Assembly: GCA_963575745.1 (NCBI GenBank)
Contig: CAUYUJ010014345.1
Coordinates: 174,501 to 238,500 of the forward strand
DNA from: Prorocentrum cordatum
Lineage: Eukaryota; Sar; Dinophyceae; Prorocentrales; Prorocentraceae
Length of the DNA stretch: 64,000 nt
Direction of reading: 5' to 3'
In this document: positions 22,547 to 33,725 of the stretch, one piece after another
Layout of the letters: every line of letters begins with the position of its first letter
Numbering within the stretch: the first letter of the stretch is position 1
The notes under the pieces: generated by a model
Told to the model about the DNA's origin: nothing
Databases searched by the model: none
The model's input: only the letters and a program-made list of their open reading frames with translations
Position numbers and translations under genes: made by a program

Positions 22547-22600
22547 CATATATCAGTCTTTCTCTCTGTCTCTCTCTCTCTCTTTCTTTCTCTCTGCCCT
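22311..22600 (+). repeat. Compound microsatellite: (GGA), (TGTC), (TC), (TA)
   Basis: GGAGGA at 22319-22358, TGTCTGTC-type at 22362-22478, TC at 22484-22502, TA at 22510-22552 and TC again at 22556-22595. Confidence 0.9.
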
Positions 22601-24349
22601 TCTTGGTAGTCCTTGGGCAGTTTCGATACGCGGGCACTGTGTGTGAGGGAAAAGAAATGCCGGATGCCACCCTGACGCTGGTGAGTGTGAAGGCCCCCCA
22701 CCCCGCGCACGGCTTCTGCTAAAATCCATCCTGGAATCAAAAGCCCTCCCATGCGCGCCGATTCTCCGTACCTGCGCACTCCTGCTCAGCCCAGAGCGTT
22801 GCACCACCGTAGGGCTTCTCTTCGAAAGGGTTCTCGGGGCTAAGAGTGGCGCACCACCGCGAAAGAACGCGGACGAAGACAGGCAGCAGTTACTGTCCAT
22901 TTCGATTGAGGGCGGCCAAGACGGGGAGGAGTCTCATGTCTGGGCCATGATGGGTCCCATACTATGCGAACCCCCTCTTGGACGCCCCCCTCCTTGCGCG
23001 CGCCCGAGAGCAGGACTCGCTGTCTGCGTCGCCGCGGACTTTCTGTCCACTTGAGGCAGAAGTCACCTTCCTGGCAGCGACCACTGCCAGTTTGTAGACG
23101 GCACTTGCTGTGGGGGCATCGTGCCCAGTCTGTTCCGTACCCGTGTCGGACATGCCAGCCCACGAGGCCGAGCGGCCCCTTCGGTTGGAAGTAATCAAAA
23201 TGAGAAAAGAAGGAGAAGGCGAGGTGGATATATGCAACGAGCGACGAGCATTGACGCTCGGTTCAATTCCGGAAGCGTGCCAGTGCGGATCGACTCGATG
23301 CTTGATCCGTTCTGATCAGATTTTTTGATTCGATGTTGACCGTTCCTGCCAGCACGTGTGCGATTCGGAGGAGGTCCGCATGAGCGGAAAGCCCTCACTC
23401 ATCCATGCAACCCATCTCGTGCCAGGCTGGCTTGCAGAGAGGTTCATGCTCTCCCCGTAGGAGGGGGATCGAGGACCAAGGTCACGGGACGCTCTTGCAC
23501 TTTGAGGGGGTCCACTTCGGACCGATCGATCCGATTCGATATCGGTTTTTGCAAGACCGATCCGATTAGCTTCCAATATTCGGACGGTCCGATGCGACCC
23601 GATGCTTACACGACGGTCCGATGCGACCCGATGTTTACACGGCGCCGTTGTGCATCTTGGCGCGGCCGATCAGCTTCGACTCCGACTCCGTACCGATGCG
23701 GGCCGATTCGATACGCGTTCCGAGCCGATCCGGTATCCCGATTCGATTTTGACTGATCTTGCCCCCTGGGCCTCCAGACGCCTCCAGGGACCTCCACATT
23801 GGGAGAGGAAGGGAAAGAAGTGAGCGACAGGGGGGGCGGAGGGACGGGGGAACGCAGCTCGGGCAAGTTGATAACACAACTTTTTACGTCGGCGGCTAGG
23901 CAGAGTAACTGCGCTGGCGAAGGGCTACCTATACGGGGGGTGACATTGTAGCGAATTGTGCCACAATGCAGGAAGAGGGGACAAAGCAGGGGGAACGGCC
24001 GAAAGAGGGGGCGGGAGGGGAGCGAGGCCGCTCAGGGGGACGAGACACGCCCCGAGCGCGTGGCGCGGCCAGCCCCGCCGGCGGGTCCTCGGCGGCTGCT
24101 GCACCAGGGGGCTGGCGGCTGCGGGGCGCAGTGTCAGTGCGGGGGCTGGGACCATCCCAGAGGGTCAAGGGTGCACAACGGTCAGTGCGGAGCCAACGCC
24201 TGGTGACGACACGTTCCCCAGGGCGGGAGCGGGCGTGGTTTCCCAGCAAAAGGCTGGGGCGTAGGCGGCGGGCGAGACCAAGCCCGTGGTGCCGGCGCGG
24301 TGGTTGCGAGCAGCCCGTCAGCGCCAAGGCGGCGCGTGGAGGGAGGGAA
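22601..24349. other. No gene supported; several short degenerate repeats
   Basis: 22690-23200 is a mixed-composition stretch with frames open on both strands but no recognisable domain. 23300-23760 repeats GATCCGATTCGA and TCCGATGCGACCCGATG words. 23890-24340 is GC-rich. Confidence 0.45.
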
Positions 24350-24560
24350 AAGCGAATGCGCGCGGCGCTAAAGCGAGAGGTAGATTAAGAAAACCACGGC
24401 CGCCTTCAATCCGTGAGGCTCGTGCACCTTTAAGAACGCGAATGCGCGCGGCGCTGAGGCGAGAGCTAGATTTTGAAACCGTTCCGAAATCAATCCGTGA
24501 AGTTCATGCAAATGTTATCAGGGAATGTGCGCGGCGTCAAGGCGAACACTAGATCTTGAG
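24350..24560 (+). repeat. About 84-bp tandem repeat, 2.5 copies
   Basis: GAATGCGCGCGGCGCTAA, its GCTGAG variant and GAATGTGCGCGGCGTCAA begin near 24355, 24440 and 24522. Each is followed by GGCGAGA/ACA-type sequence and TAGAT. Confidence 0.8.
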
Positions 24561-24954
24561 AACTAGGCTGGGGTGGGCGGATTTTCGTTTTCGCTGTTTG
24601 AGCGGTGCTAAAAATATCATTCCGCTAAAACCACCCACGGGAATGTATTTTTACGCGGTGCTAAGGTACTGGGGAGGTTCTTAAACACGTCATAGGGTTT
24701 GTGAAAACAGAGCGGACAACCAGGGTGAACAGAGAGATCTCTGGAAACAAGGGAGGGCTTTTGAGGGCCTCTTCGGGCCATCACTGGGACCCGCGACGGG
24801 GTGAAGGAAGGAGGAGGAGGGGGATGAACACGACGACGACAAAGACGACGACTACTACTACGACGAGGAAGAGTCGAAAAAGAAAGGGAAATGAAGTCGA
24901 TGAGGGCAAGAAGGAGGAGGAGGAAGAAGGACGACAACTAGGACGAGGATAGAG
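24561..24954. other. Unique-looking spacer plus (GAC)n run
   Basis: 24600-24780 has no supported gene. 24825-24875 is a GACGAC/ACTACT run and 24900-24950 is GGAGGA. Confidence 0.5.
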
Positions 24955-25440
24955 CCCTCAAACTCGCATTTTGGAGCCCTCTTGGCATTCTTTTGGGGGG
25001 TATTGTGGTCCCCTTGCGGCTCTTTTGGGGGGTTATGGGGCCCTCTCAGAACCCTCTCAGAGGTCCCCCGGGAGCCCTGGATGGCCTCCTGGGGCCATCT
25101 TGGAGGCAATATATCAAAGGGGGGGCTGTATTTCCGTCCCCTCCCCTGGGCCCATCAACATCGCCTCTCTTGGGACGCTCTTGGGCCGATCTTGGGCGCT
25201 CTTGTGGCCAGTTTCGGGGCCTCTTGGGCCCCTCTTGGGGCTCTCTTGGGCCATCTTCCGCCAGCTGCAGATACTTCGGTCGAGAAGGGCCGTCGAGTCT
25301 CTCGGGCCATCGTGGGGCAATATGGAGGCCTTAAAAGCGCATCGGAAACGATCAGGCGAGAAGGCACACATCATTGATTCTTTCGAGGTGTTTCCCGGTA
25401 AGGGCGTCGGCCCAGGGTTCTCTTTTAGGATGGTAGCTTG
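24955..25440 (-). repeat. GCCCAAGA-family block in reverse orientation
   Basis: Words such as TCTTGGGCC, GCCCTCTTGG and GGGGCCATCTTGG are reverse complements of the 6.5-11.3 kb family. An AT-rich island (GCATCGGAAACG to TCATTGATTC) lies at 25338-25390. Confidence 0.8.
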
Positions 25441-25699
25441 TCCCCGGGGCCTCTACTGAAGGAGGTTGGCGGATTTGTTAATTGATAAATAACGAGTTCG
25501 AAGGTTGCTAGTGGATAATTGTTTGAGGATGTCCCATACGTTGAAATTCCGTTCGGTCGATCAGAAGAGGTGTTTCCCGTGCGTGCCCGCTCGAAGAAAG
25601 CGCGCTCAGGGGGATATCCTATACGAGATCGTCGGCCTCTTCGCATGTAACAAATACGTGCGCGGACGTGGTATCGCACATGCGTCTGGCGCCCGTGTA
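25441..25699. other. Spacer, no gene seen
   Basis: Mixed composition; open frames below 90 codons without domain signals. Confidence 0.4.
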
Positions 25700-26885
25700 T
25701 TTCCCACGTGTTTTTGCGTGTCCAGGCCACCCAAGGGGGTATCGAACATGGTTGCCCCGAATTAGGGCTACTGTTTTATGTATCCAGGCCGCCCGAGGGG
25801 TATAGGGGGGTATCTAACTAACATGGCGTCGAGCCCAGCGCCGAATTATCAGAAAACGCACGGGGTACCGAAAAGCGCCCCCTGAACACATATCCCACTA
25901 CTGACAGGAGATGTGTTTTCCTTTGGACAGGGGGTGGAGCTTTGGGAGCCTCGTTAGGGAAGGCATTGCGAAGGTGTCTCGAGTGGGAGCACGAAAGTAG
26001 AGCGTATCCAGGCCATCCAGGGTTGTATCTAATCTGATTGTCGCGAGCTGGAACCACGTGGTTTCCCGTGCCCAGGCCACCCAGAGGGGTATTTAACATT
26101 GTGGTCCCGAGCTGGAACCACATGTTGTCACGTGTCCAGGCCACCCAGGGAAAGATCTCACATGGTGGCCCCGAGCTGGAGCCAGATGCTTTCACGTGTC
26201 CAGACCACCCAGAGAGGTACTTGACACGTTGTCCCGAGCTGGAACCACATGTTTTCACGTGTCCAGGCCACCCAGAGGGTATCTAACATGGTGGCCCCGA
26301 GCTGGAACCACATGTTTTACTTGTCCGGGCCATCCAGAGGGGTATCTAACACGGTGGCCCCGAGCTGGAGCCACATGGTTTCTCGTGTCCAGGCCACCCA
26401 AGGGGATATCTAACATGGTGGTCCTGAGCTGGAGCCACGTGCTTTTAAGTGTCCAGGCAACCCAGGGGGGTGCCTAACACGGTGGTGCCGAGTTCGAACA
26501 ACTTGTTTTCGTGTCCAGGCCGCCCAAAGGGGGTATCTAAGATGGTTGCCTTTTGCCCCTCGCTGGAACCATGTGTTCTGGGTGCTCCCAGCGTAGGGCT
26601 CCACAAAAGCCAGACATAACCAATGTATCAACGCTAGATGTGTAATACGTTGACACAGTTTTTCGGCTGGTGATTTCCCAGATTTCTCATTGGGGTATCT
26701 AACATGGTGGTCCCGAGCTGGAACCAAGTGTGCGTACGTGTGCAGGCCACCCAGGAACCACGTGTTCTCACGTGTCCAGGCCACCCAGGGAGGGGGGTTC
26801 TCATATGGTGGCCCCGAGCTGGAACCACGTGTTTTACGTGTCCAGGCCTTCCAGCGGGGTATCTGACATGGTGGTCCCGAGCTGG
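25700..26885 (+). repeat. 64-bp nested-hairpin satellite, array 2
   Basis: The same unit as at 18.4-20.5 kb in the same orientation. ATCTAAC recurs at 26281, 26344 and 26408. A non-satellite insert lies at 25815-26000, and a third copy of the 140-bp spacer lies at 26568-26710 (GGGTGCTCCCAGCGTAGGG to ATTTCTCATTGGGG). Confidence 0.9.
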
Positions 26886-27570
26886 AACCATGTGTTTTTG
26901 TACCACATGTTTGATATCCGTCCCTGGGTGGCCTCGACACGTGAAAACACGTCTGTTCCTAACGCCCCAGAGTGGAGCAAACGTGAAAGCACATGGGTTC
27001 CTAACGCCCCCGAGCGGGACGGCGTATGCCCCTCCTTCCTCGGCGCGTCCCTTGGCTCGTCCTCTGTCGCGTTCCCTGGCTTGTCTCCTGGCGCTTTCCA
27101 TGCCCGTTCCGTGGCGCGTCCCTTGCCCCCACTCCTGTCATGTCCCCTGGCGCATCCCCTAGTGCGCCCCTAGCGCATCCGCCCTGCGCCCCGTGCCGTC
27201 TCCTCCCACTTCGGAACTTAGTCGGATCTCGAGCTCGGGCTGGTTGAGCGTCCCACTCGTTTCGACTGGAACCAGCTCTGGGTCAGCTCTGCGCTCAGGC
27301 AGCTCGAGCGTAAGATCCAGATTAGTTCGGTCAGGATTCGGATGCCAAGGGCGACTTGATCCAAAACGCTATTGAGCACACCGCAATTCATCGCGGCACG
27401 ACACGTTTCATGTCAGCACGGCACAGCACAGTACAACCTTTGGCACGGTACACCACGATCGATACGTTCAGCATTGCAATGGCCCGTAGCACAATTCAGT
27501 GTCTTGGAAACGTTGCCATGCCTCGCATTTCTAATTTCCTTTTGCGGGTTCGTGGGTCGATCATGTTGTC
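26886..27570 (+). repeat. Composite block, copy B
   Basis: Same order as 21181-21900: inverted satellite end (GGGTGGCCTCGACACGTG), CGAGCGGGAC motif, CGCGTCCCTTGG segment (27035-27180) and a final segment ending GGGTTCGTGGGTCGATCATG at 27562. Confidence 0.85.
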
Positions 27571-28674
27571 GTGTTTGGTCGTTTTCCCCGTTGCCGTCGG
27601 CCTCTCCCGCCTTGTTTTTGTTCGCCCTCGTCTTCCTCCTCGACAGGTTATTCCTCCTCCTACTCTCCGTTGTCCTCTCATCCACACTGTACTCCTCGTC
27701 TTCCACGTTGCCGTCCTCACACCCCTCGCCGATATTGTCGTCCTCCTCCTTCCCGTGCTCGTTCCCCTCGTCTTCATTATCCTCGTCCTTGTGCTCGTCT
27801 TTTTCCTCCTCGTAGTCCTCCTTGTCCTCCTCGCTTGCCCCTCGTCCTCCACGCTGTCTTCACCCGCCTCCGTGTCGTCATCCGCTCCCGTCTTCCTTCT
27901 CCATTTTACGAGCCGAGTGGACAGCAGTCGCGCTTCCCGTTCTTGCCTGGTCCAGTTTTCTTCTAGACGGGATAATGGTTATCATTTCCACCGCGGAGGG
28001 TGTGACGCTCGGAAAACAGTCTTGCGTTACGGCATGTGGCCACTATCTCATCACAGGTGCCCTTGCGATCGCTCCCTTCCTCCCCCGCCCTCCCGTTTAT
28101 TTTCCCGCGCTTCCTCTCTGTTATGTCCATTCGCACACCTTGTTCAATCGACATTGCAAGCGAAACCACATGGGGGGGGCGCGCATCAAGAATTTGCATG
28201 TACGGGGAGATGGCTCCAAGATGGCCACCATGCTAATCTCAAGGCCCGCAGGCCCTAAATCCGTAGACAAATCCGCAGGAATCAGCGGCTGGCCCGCCCA
28301 CGTCCCGCTGCACCGCGCTCGGCCTGGCAGAGCGCAACCGTCAAGGGAGGAACGGCCACCCCGAGTCCGACACATTGGCGTTTACTAAACGGCCCTGGGC
28401 GTTTACTAAATACCACTGTCCGGTTCGATTCCTTCCGTGGGTGCGTTTACGAAAGGGCTCCGCTCGTCGGGGTGCTTTCTTATCGGAGTGGTTCTTCTGC
28501 CCTCTCAGCCTCAGGAGCGAAAGAAGGACGTACACGTACATGAATCCATGTTTGTTTCGAGAGTGTGCATTGCGCGAATGTTCGTATCACGCGGACGGTC
28601 TCGCGGATCGAGGGGCCGTGTTCATGCACATGATAGGGCGCGTCCTTCCTTTGTGGGTTCCTTATCACATGAAG
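27571..28674. other. Polypyrimidine tract and unassigned sequence
   Basis: 27590-27930 is TCC/TCG-rich. 27960-28670 has short open frames, for example 28169-28388, with no recognisable domain. GCGTTTACTAAA occurs twice (28378 and 28399). Confidence 0.5.
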
Positions 28675-28880
28675 GGATCGGCTCGGTTCGGTTCGGTCCG
28701 GTTTTGCAGCCGGGTCGGTTTTGCTTGGCCGGTTCGGTTTGGCATCGGTCCGGTTTCGGCCGGTTCGGCTTGGGCCTGCCGCCGGTTCGGTTCGGTTCCG
28801 GTTTTCGCGCGGTTGGGTCCGACCGGTTCGATTCGGTTTGAGTGGCCGCTCCGGTTCGGTTCGGCCCAACTGGTCAGGTG
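28675..28880 (+). repeat. CGGTT(C)-type pentamer/decamer repeat
   Basis: Imperfect repeats of GGTTCGGT and CCGGTT with T-rich variants. Confidence 0.85.
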
Positions 28881-28929
28881 CGACGTTGGCGCCCCGTCTG
28901 CGTAAGCGACGACCCAGTTTGAAAAAAAG

Positions 28930-29092
28930 TGAGGGAGGATGGGGGAGGAGGAGGAGGAGGAGGAGGAGGCGGAGGAGGAGGAGGACGAGGACGAGGAGGA
29001 GGAGGAGGAGGCGGAGGAGGGAGGAGGACGACGAGGAAGAGAAGGAGGAGAAGAGGAGGAACGTGGAGGCGTGGAGGCGCGAGGCCCTCGGG
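28930..29092 (+). repeat. GGA-rich tract
   Basis: GGAGGAGGAG and GAGGACGAGG words; it leads straight into the 18-bp minisatellite. Confidence 0.85.
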
Positions 29093-30362
29093 TGCGACCC
29101 CCCTCGCGGGTGCGACCCCCCTCGGGGTTGCGACCCCCTCCCAGGTGCGACCCCCCTCGCGGGTGCGACCCCCCTCGCGGGTGCGACCCCCCTCGGGGCT
29201 GCGACCCCCCTCGCGGGTGCGACCCCCCTCGCGGGTGCGACCCCCCTTCCTCGGGGCTGCGACCCCCTGCGACCCCTCTCGCGGGTGCGACCCCCCCTCG
29301 CGGGTGCGACCCCCCTCGCGGGTGCGACCCCCCTCGCGGGGCGACCCCCCTCGCGACCCTCCTCGCTCGCGGGTGCGACCCCCCTTCGCGGGTGCGACCC
29401 CCCTCGGGGTTGCGACCCCCCTCGCGGGCGCGACCCCCCTCGCGGGTGCGACCCCCCTCGCGGGTGCGACCCCTCGCGGGTGCGACCCCCTCGGGGCTGC
29501 GACCCCCCTCGCGCGTGCGACCCCCCTCGCGGGTGCGACCCCCCTCGGGTGCTGGGGCTGGGTGCGACCCGACCCCCCTCGGGGTGCGACCCCCCTCGCG
29601 GGTGCGACCCCCTCGGGGCTGCGACCCCCTCGCGGGTGCGACCCCCCTCGCGGGTGCGACCCCCCTCGCGGGTGCGACCCCCCTCGCGGGTGCGACCCCC
29701 CTCGGGGCGACCCCCCTCGCGACCCCCTCTCCCGGGTGCGACCCTCCTCGCGGGTGCGACCCTCCCTCGCGGGTGCGACCCCCCTCGCGGGTGCGACCCC
29801 CCTCGGGGTGCGACCCCCTTCGCGGGTGCGACCCCCCTCGCGGGTGCGACCCCCCTCGCGGGTGCGACCCCCCTCGCGGGTGCGACCCCCCTCGGGGCTG
29901 CGACCCCCCTCTGCGACCGGGTGCGACCCCCCTCGCGGGTGCGACCCCCCTCGCGGGTGCGACCCCCCTCGCGGGTGCGACCCCCCTCGCGGGTGCGACC
30001 CCCCTCGCGGGTGCGACCCCCCTCGCGGGTGCGACCCCCCTCGCGGGTGCGACCCCCCTCGCGGGTGCGACCCCCCTCGCGGGTGCGACCCCCCCGCGGG
30101 TGCGACCCCCCCGCGCGGGTGCGACCCCCTCTGCGCGGGTGCGACCCCCCTGCGACCCCCCTCGCGGGCTGCGGGTTGCGACCCCCATTTCGGAGCTGCG
30201 ACCCCCCTCGGGGCTGCGACCTCCCTCCCGGGTGCGAGCCCCCTCGCGGGTGCGACCCCCCTTGCGGGTGCGACCCCCCGTCGCGGGTGCGACCCCCCTC
30301 GCGGGTGCGACCCCCTCGCGGTGCGGACCCCCCTTCCGGGTGCGACCCCTCGCGCGTCCTTT
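29093..30362 (+). repeat. 18-bp GC-rich minisatellite, array 1 (roughly 70 units)
   Basis: Unit GTGCGACCCCCCTCGCGG, with GGGGCTGCGA and GGGGTTGCGA variants and lengths of 17-18 bp. Each unit has a small palindrome GGGT-GCG-ACCC. Because the unit is close to a multiple of three and lacks TA-containing stops, all plus frames stay open for hundreds of codons. The Arg/Pro, Ala/Thr/Pro and Cys/Asp/Pro-rich translations are therefore not evidence of proteins. Confidence 0.95.
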
Positions 30363-30700
30363 GGGTTGTAGGGTGGCGGATCCCCCTCGGGGGTCTGCTC
30401 TGCTTGGCTTTGATCTTTTCTGGTTTTTCTTATATGTTTTTTTGCTGTTTTTTTTGCGTGTTTTTTTCTTTTTTTTGCTTTTTTTTATAGGCTTGCTGCT
30501 TTTTTGCTTTTTTTTTTTTATTTATTTTAATTCTGCGACCCCCTTTTTTCTCCCGGGTGCGATCCCTCCCCCCCTTCCTCCTTTTTTTTTTTTTTTATTC
30601 TTTTTTTTTTCCCCTTGTTTGATTGTTTTTTTTCATGCTTTTATTATTTTTTTTTCCTTTTCTTTTTCTTATTTTTTTTTTTTTTTATTTCTCGGCGTGC
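30363..30700 (+). other. T-rich insert between minisatellite arrays
   Basis: About 335 bases dominated by T runs up to about 14 long, with one stray minisatellite unit (30533-30560). No gene. Confidence 0.8.
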
Positions 30701-31393
30701 GGACCCCCCTCGCGGGTGCGACCCCCTCGCGGTTGTGCGACCCCCCTCGCGGGTGCGACCCCCCTCGCGGGTGCGACCCCCCTCGGGGCTGCGACCCCCC
30801 TCGCGGGTGCGACCCCCCTCGGGGCTGCGACCCCCCTCGCGGGTGCGACCCCCCTCGCGGGTGCGACCCCCCTCGGGGCTGCGACCCCCCTCGCGGGTGC
30901 GACCCCCCTCGGGGCTGCGACCCCCCTCGCGGGCGCGACCCCCCTCGGGGCTGCGACCCCCCTCGCGGGTGCGACCCCCTCGCGGGTGGCGACCCCCTCG
31001 CGGGTGCGCCCCCCTCCGGTGTGCGACCCGGCTTCGGTGCGACCCCCCTCAGGGGGTGCGACCCCCCTCGCGGGTGCGACCCCCCTCGGGGCTGCGACCC
31101 CCCTCGCGGGTGCGACCCCCCTCGGAGCTGCGACTCCCCTCGGGGCTGCGACCCCCTCTCCCGGGTGCGACCCCCCTCGCGAGTGCGACCCCCCTCGCGG
31201 GTGCGACCCCCCTCGCGGGTGCGACCCCCCTCGCGGGTGCGACCCCCCTCGGGGCTGCGACCCCCCTCCCGGGTGCGACCCCCCCTCGCGGGTGCCACCC
31301 CCCTCGCGGGTGCGACCCCCCTCGGGGCTGCGACCCCCCTCACAGGTGCGACCCTCCTCGCGGGTGCGACCCCCCTCGCGGGTGCGACCCTTG
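30701..31393 (+). repeat. 18-bp GC-rich minisatellite, array 2 (roughly 40 units)
   Basis: Same unit and strand as array 1, with GCGGGTGCGA and GGGGCTGCGA forms often alternating. Confidence 0.95.
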
Positions 31394-31404
31394 TTCTGGG
31401 GTGT

Positions 31405-31553
31405 CTTTAGAAAGGCTTGAAAGTGGTGTTTTGTCTTGGGCGGAGACGCCGCTTGGCGCTGAAGTGCGTTTCCCTGCGCTTTCGTCCTTCATCGCCGCGG
31501 CCCCTCCAGCGGACCACGAGATCCAAGAGATCCAGACACTTGCGAGAGATTGA
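31405..31553 (+). CDS. Possible short terminal exon
   Basis: After the minisatellite the frame continues from a GTCTTTAG acceptor-like word to a TGA at 31551-31553. The peptide (SWAETPLGAEVRFPALSSF, ending EIQEIQTLARD) has ordinary protein composition, unlike the array before it. If real, the whole 29.1-31.4 kb minisatellite would lie in an intron. No homologue is recognised and no upstream exon was found. Confidence 0.2.
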
Positions 31554-32206
31554 AATTCACTCATCAGAGACATTTTCAGCATGTCATCCTAAATATCAGT
31601 TTTCCTGATTTATGTTGATGTTAGGTGGGGTTGGTCCATGTTCTTATATATCAATGTTCTTGATTTATTGATCTTGCAACCCCAAATTTTGGGTCCCCAT
31701 AGATCCAGAGTTCTTGGTCTATCCCGACACCATGCTTGGGTTTCGGGGTCGCACGATCTCAAGTGCTGCGTGCAACCATGTGTCCGCCATCGGCAATGGC
31801 GGGCGCGGCAGCCAACTGACCCGCCCGATCGGGGAAGAATTCGCGACATCGCGCGTGCATCCCGACAAAACTCCTCCTCCTCCTCGTCCTCCTCCTCGTC
31901 CTCCTCCTCCTTCTCCTCCTCCTCCTCCTCCTCCTCCTCCTCCTCCTCCTCCTCCCCCTCTTGTTCCTCCTCCACAAGGAGATGTTCCTCGTTGGCGGCC
32001 CCGCAGGAAGGCGGGCGCGCTTTAAAGCGTGCCGAGGACGCCTTCGACCACCAGGATGAGTTGTACCAAAGGTACCTAGCCTAGGGGGTCGCGGCATCGG
32101 GACGGTACCGAAGGTACCTGGCCTAGGAGGTCGCGGCATCGGGACGGCACCCGAAAGCCGAAAACGGTTTCAAACGGCCGCAAACGGCCCAAATAACTGC
32201 GCGGGG
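31554..32206. other. Spacer with CCT tract and a 47-bp duplication
   Basis: 31875-31975 is a CCT tract. GGTACCTAGCCTAGG and GGTACCTGGCCTAGG, each followed by GGTCGCGGCATCGGGACGG, start at 32070 and 32113. No gene. Confidence 0.7.
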
Positions 32207-32580
32207 TTATCCCCCCACCCAGCGGCACGCGACGCGATCGCCCTCGTACCAAAGGGGCAGGATCGCGTACGGGTCCCCGCGCTGGCCCTCGTAGCGGGGC
32301 ACGAACCAGTTAGCGGGCACGTCTCTTCCCCTCCCACGGAAGAGCCAGAAGTCGGCAGGTTGCACGTCTGGCAGGCAGGGTTCAGGGAGGTCCGGGGCCC
32401 ATGGGGGCCTCGGGTCGGGCCCCGCCGGGGGAAGCGAGGGCGCGAAGCGAGGGCGCCGGGGGCACCCTGGTACCTTGTGGGTACCGTCTGCCCGCTCGAA
32501 TGCCTGGGCGGCCAGGCATTTCGAGCCCATAGGGGTCTAGCAGGTCTTCCGCGGCCCGATACACGGGCGTGTAAGTAACA
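32207..32580 (-). CDS. Possible exon of unknown protein
   Basis: The minus strand ends in an ORF with ordinary protein character near its C terminus (PADFWLFRGRGRD, then ANWFVPRYEG, then CRWVGG and TAA at 32207). A second minus frame upstream (about 32385-32570, VYRAAEDLLDPYGLEMPG) also looks coding, so an intron or a frame shift may separate them. No family was recognised. Confidence 0.3.
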
Positions 32581-32699
32581 TGCGTTTGGGATGGTCGTGC
32601 AGCAATGTTGCGCGCAGCTGGGCTGCCATGAAGGCGCCTGCCAGGCGGCGGGGCGGCCGCCCACCAAAGCTAAGCAACGCCATGCTCGACGCGCGGCGG

Positions 32700-33028
32700 G
32701 CGCCGTGTGATATTCCTCCTCCTCCTCCTCTGTTTTTTCCTCCTGCTCCTCCTCCTCCTCCTCCTCCCCCTCCTCCTCTTCCTCCTCCTCCTCCTCCTGC
32801 TGCTCCTCCTCCTCAAGAAGGAAACCCCAAGAGACCCAAAATGTGCCCCAAGAGGCTCCTTCCAAGAAGCTCTAACAATGACCCGCAGACGCTGCCGAGA
32901 AGCGTGCCACGAAAAGCACCCACGGCGCTATCCACGCAGCTGCACGCACAAGTAATGGAGGGGCTGGCGGCATAAGCCGAAGCCTTTGAGATGATGCCCT
33001 CGCGGAAAGAAGGAGGAGGAGGAGGAGT

Positions 33029-33059
<31 letters not shown>

Positions 33060-33300
33060 GGAGGAGGGAGGGGAGGGGGAGTGGAGAAGGGAGGAGGAGG
33101 AGGAGGAGGAGGAGGAGGAGGTCTGCCGACGACGACGTCGAGTGGGTCACGAGCAGCGAGAGCGACGATGTCGATTCAAGATTCGGGGAGGAAGAAGGGT
33201 AGGAATAACGGGAGGAGGAGGAGGAGGAGGAGGAGGAGGAGGAGGAAAAGTGGAGGAGGAGGAGGAGCAGGAGGAGGAGGAGGAGGAGGAGGAGGAGGGG
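32700..33300. repeat. CCT tract (32708-32815) and GGA tract (33010-33300)
   Basis: Opposite strand asymmetry on the two sides of a 190-bp spacer. The GGA tract is interrupted by a GACGACGACG/TCACGAGCAGCG stretch at 33123-33200. Confidence 0.85.
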
Positions 33301-33725
33301 GCCTCTTGGCGGCCTTTTGGGGCCTCTTGCAACCTTCTTGGGGCCTCCGGGGGCCTTCTCGCGGCGTAAAGGTCGAGTTTTCGGTTCGTGGACTCCCTCT
33401 TGGGCCTTTGGGCCCTTTTGGGCCGTCGGGGGCGCCTTTTGGACTGTCTTAGGGCCCTTTTCGGCCGTCTTGGAGCCGTCATGGGGGCCTCTTGGGCCGT
33501 CATGTGGGCGTCTTGGGCCGTCGTTGGGCGATCTTGAGAACCTCTTGATCCGTCTCGGAGCATCGGAACGCCGAAAAGGCGATAATGCCAACATTTTCAG
33601 AAACGTTAGGGAAATCACGGTGTGTTGTTGCCTGGGGCCCTCTTGGGAAGCCTCTTGGAGGCCTCTCGGGCCGTCTTGGGAGTATCTTGGGCCGTCTTGG
33701 GGCTATCGTGAAGGCCAAACGACAA
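33301..33725 (-). repeat. GCCCAAGA-family block in reverse orientation
   Basis: TCTTGGGGCC and CTTGGGCCGTC words, with an island (CATCGGAACGCCGAAAAGG to AACATTTTCAG) at 33560-33605. Confidence 0.8.

Noticed and set aside
22840-23163. Minus-strand Cys-containing ORF (CPHSKCRL, then CQEGDFCLKW) as a zinc-ribbon gene
   Set aside because: Spacing does not match a known zinc-ribbon, and there is no supporting exon structure. Too weak to annotate.
28405-28440. tRNA suggested by GGTTCGATTCC
   Set aside because: The flanking bases do not form a T stem, and no A box or cloverleaf was found upstream.
28939-31410. Very long plus-strand ORFs (up to about 820 codons) over the 18-bp minisatellite
   Set aside because: All plus frames are open because the repeat unit lacks stops. 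The translations are simple periodic peptides, and the minus strand is also open.
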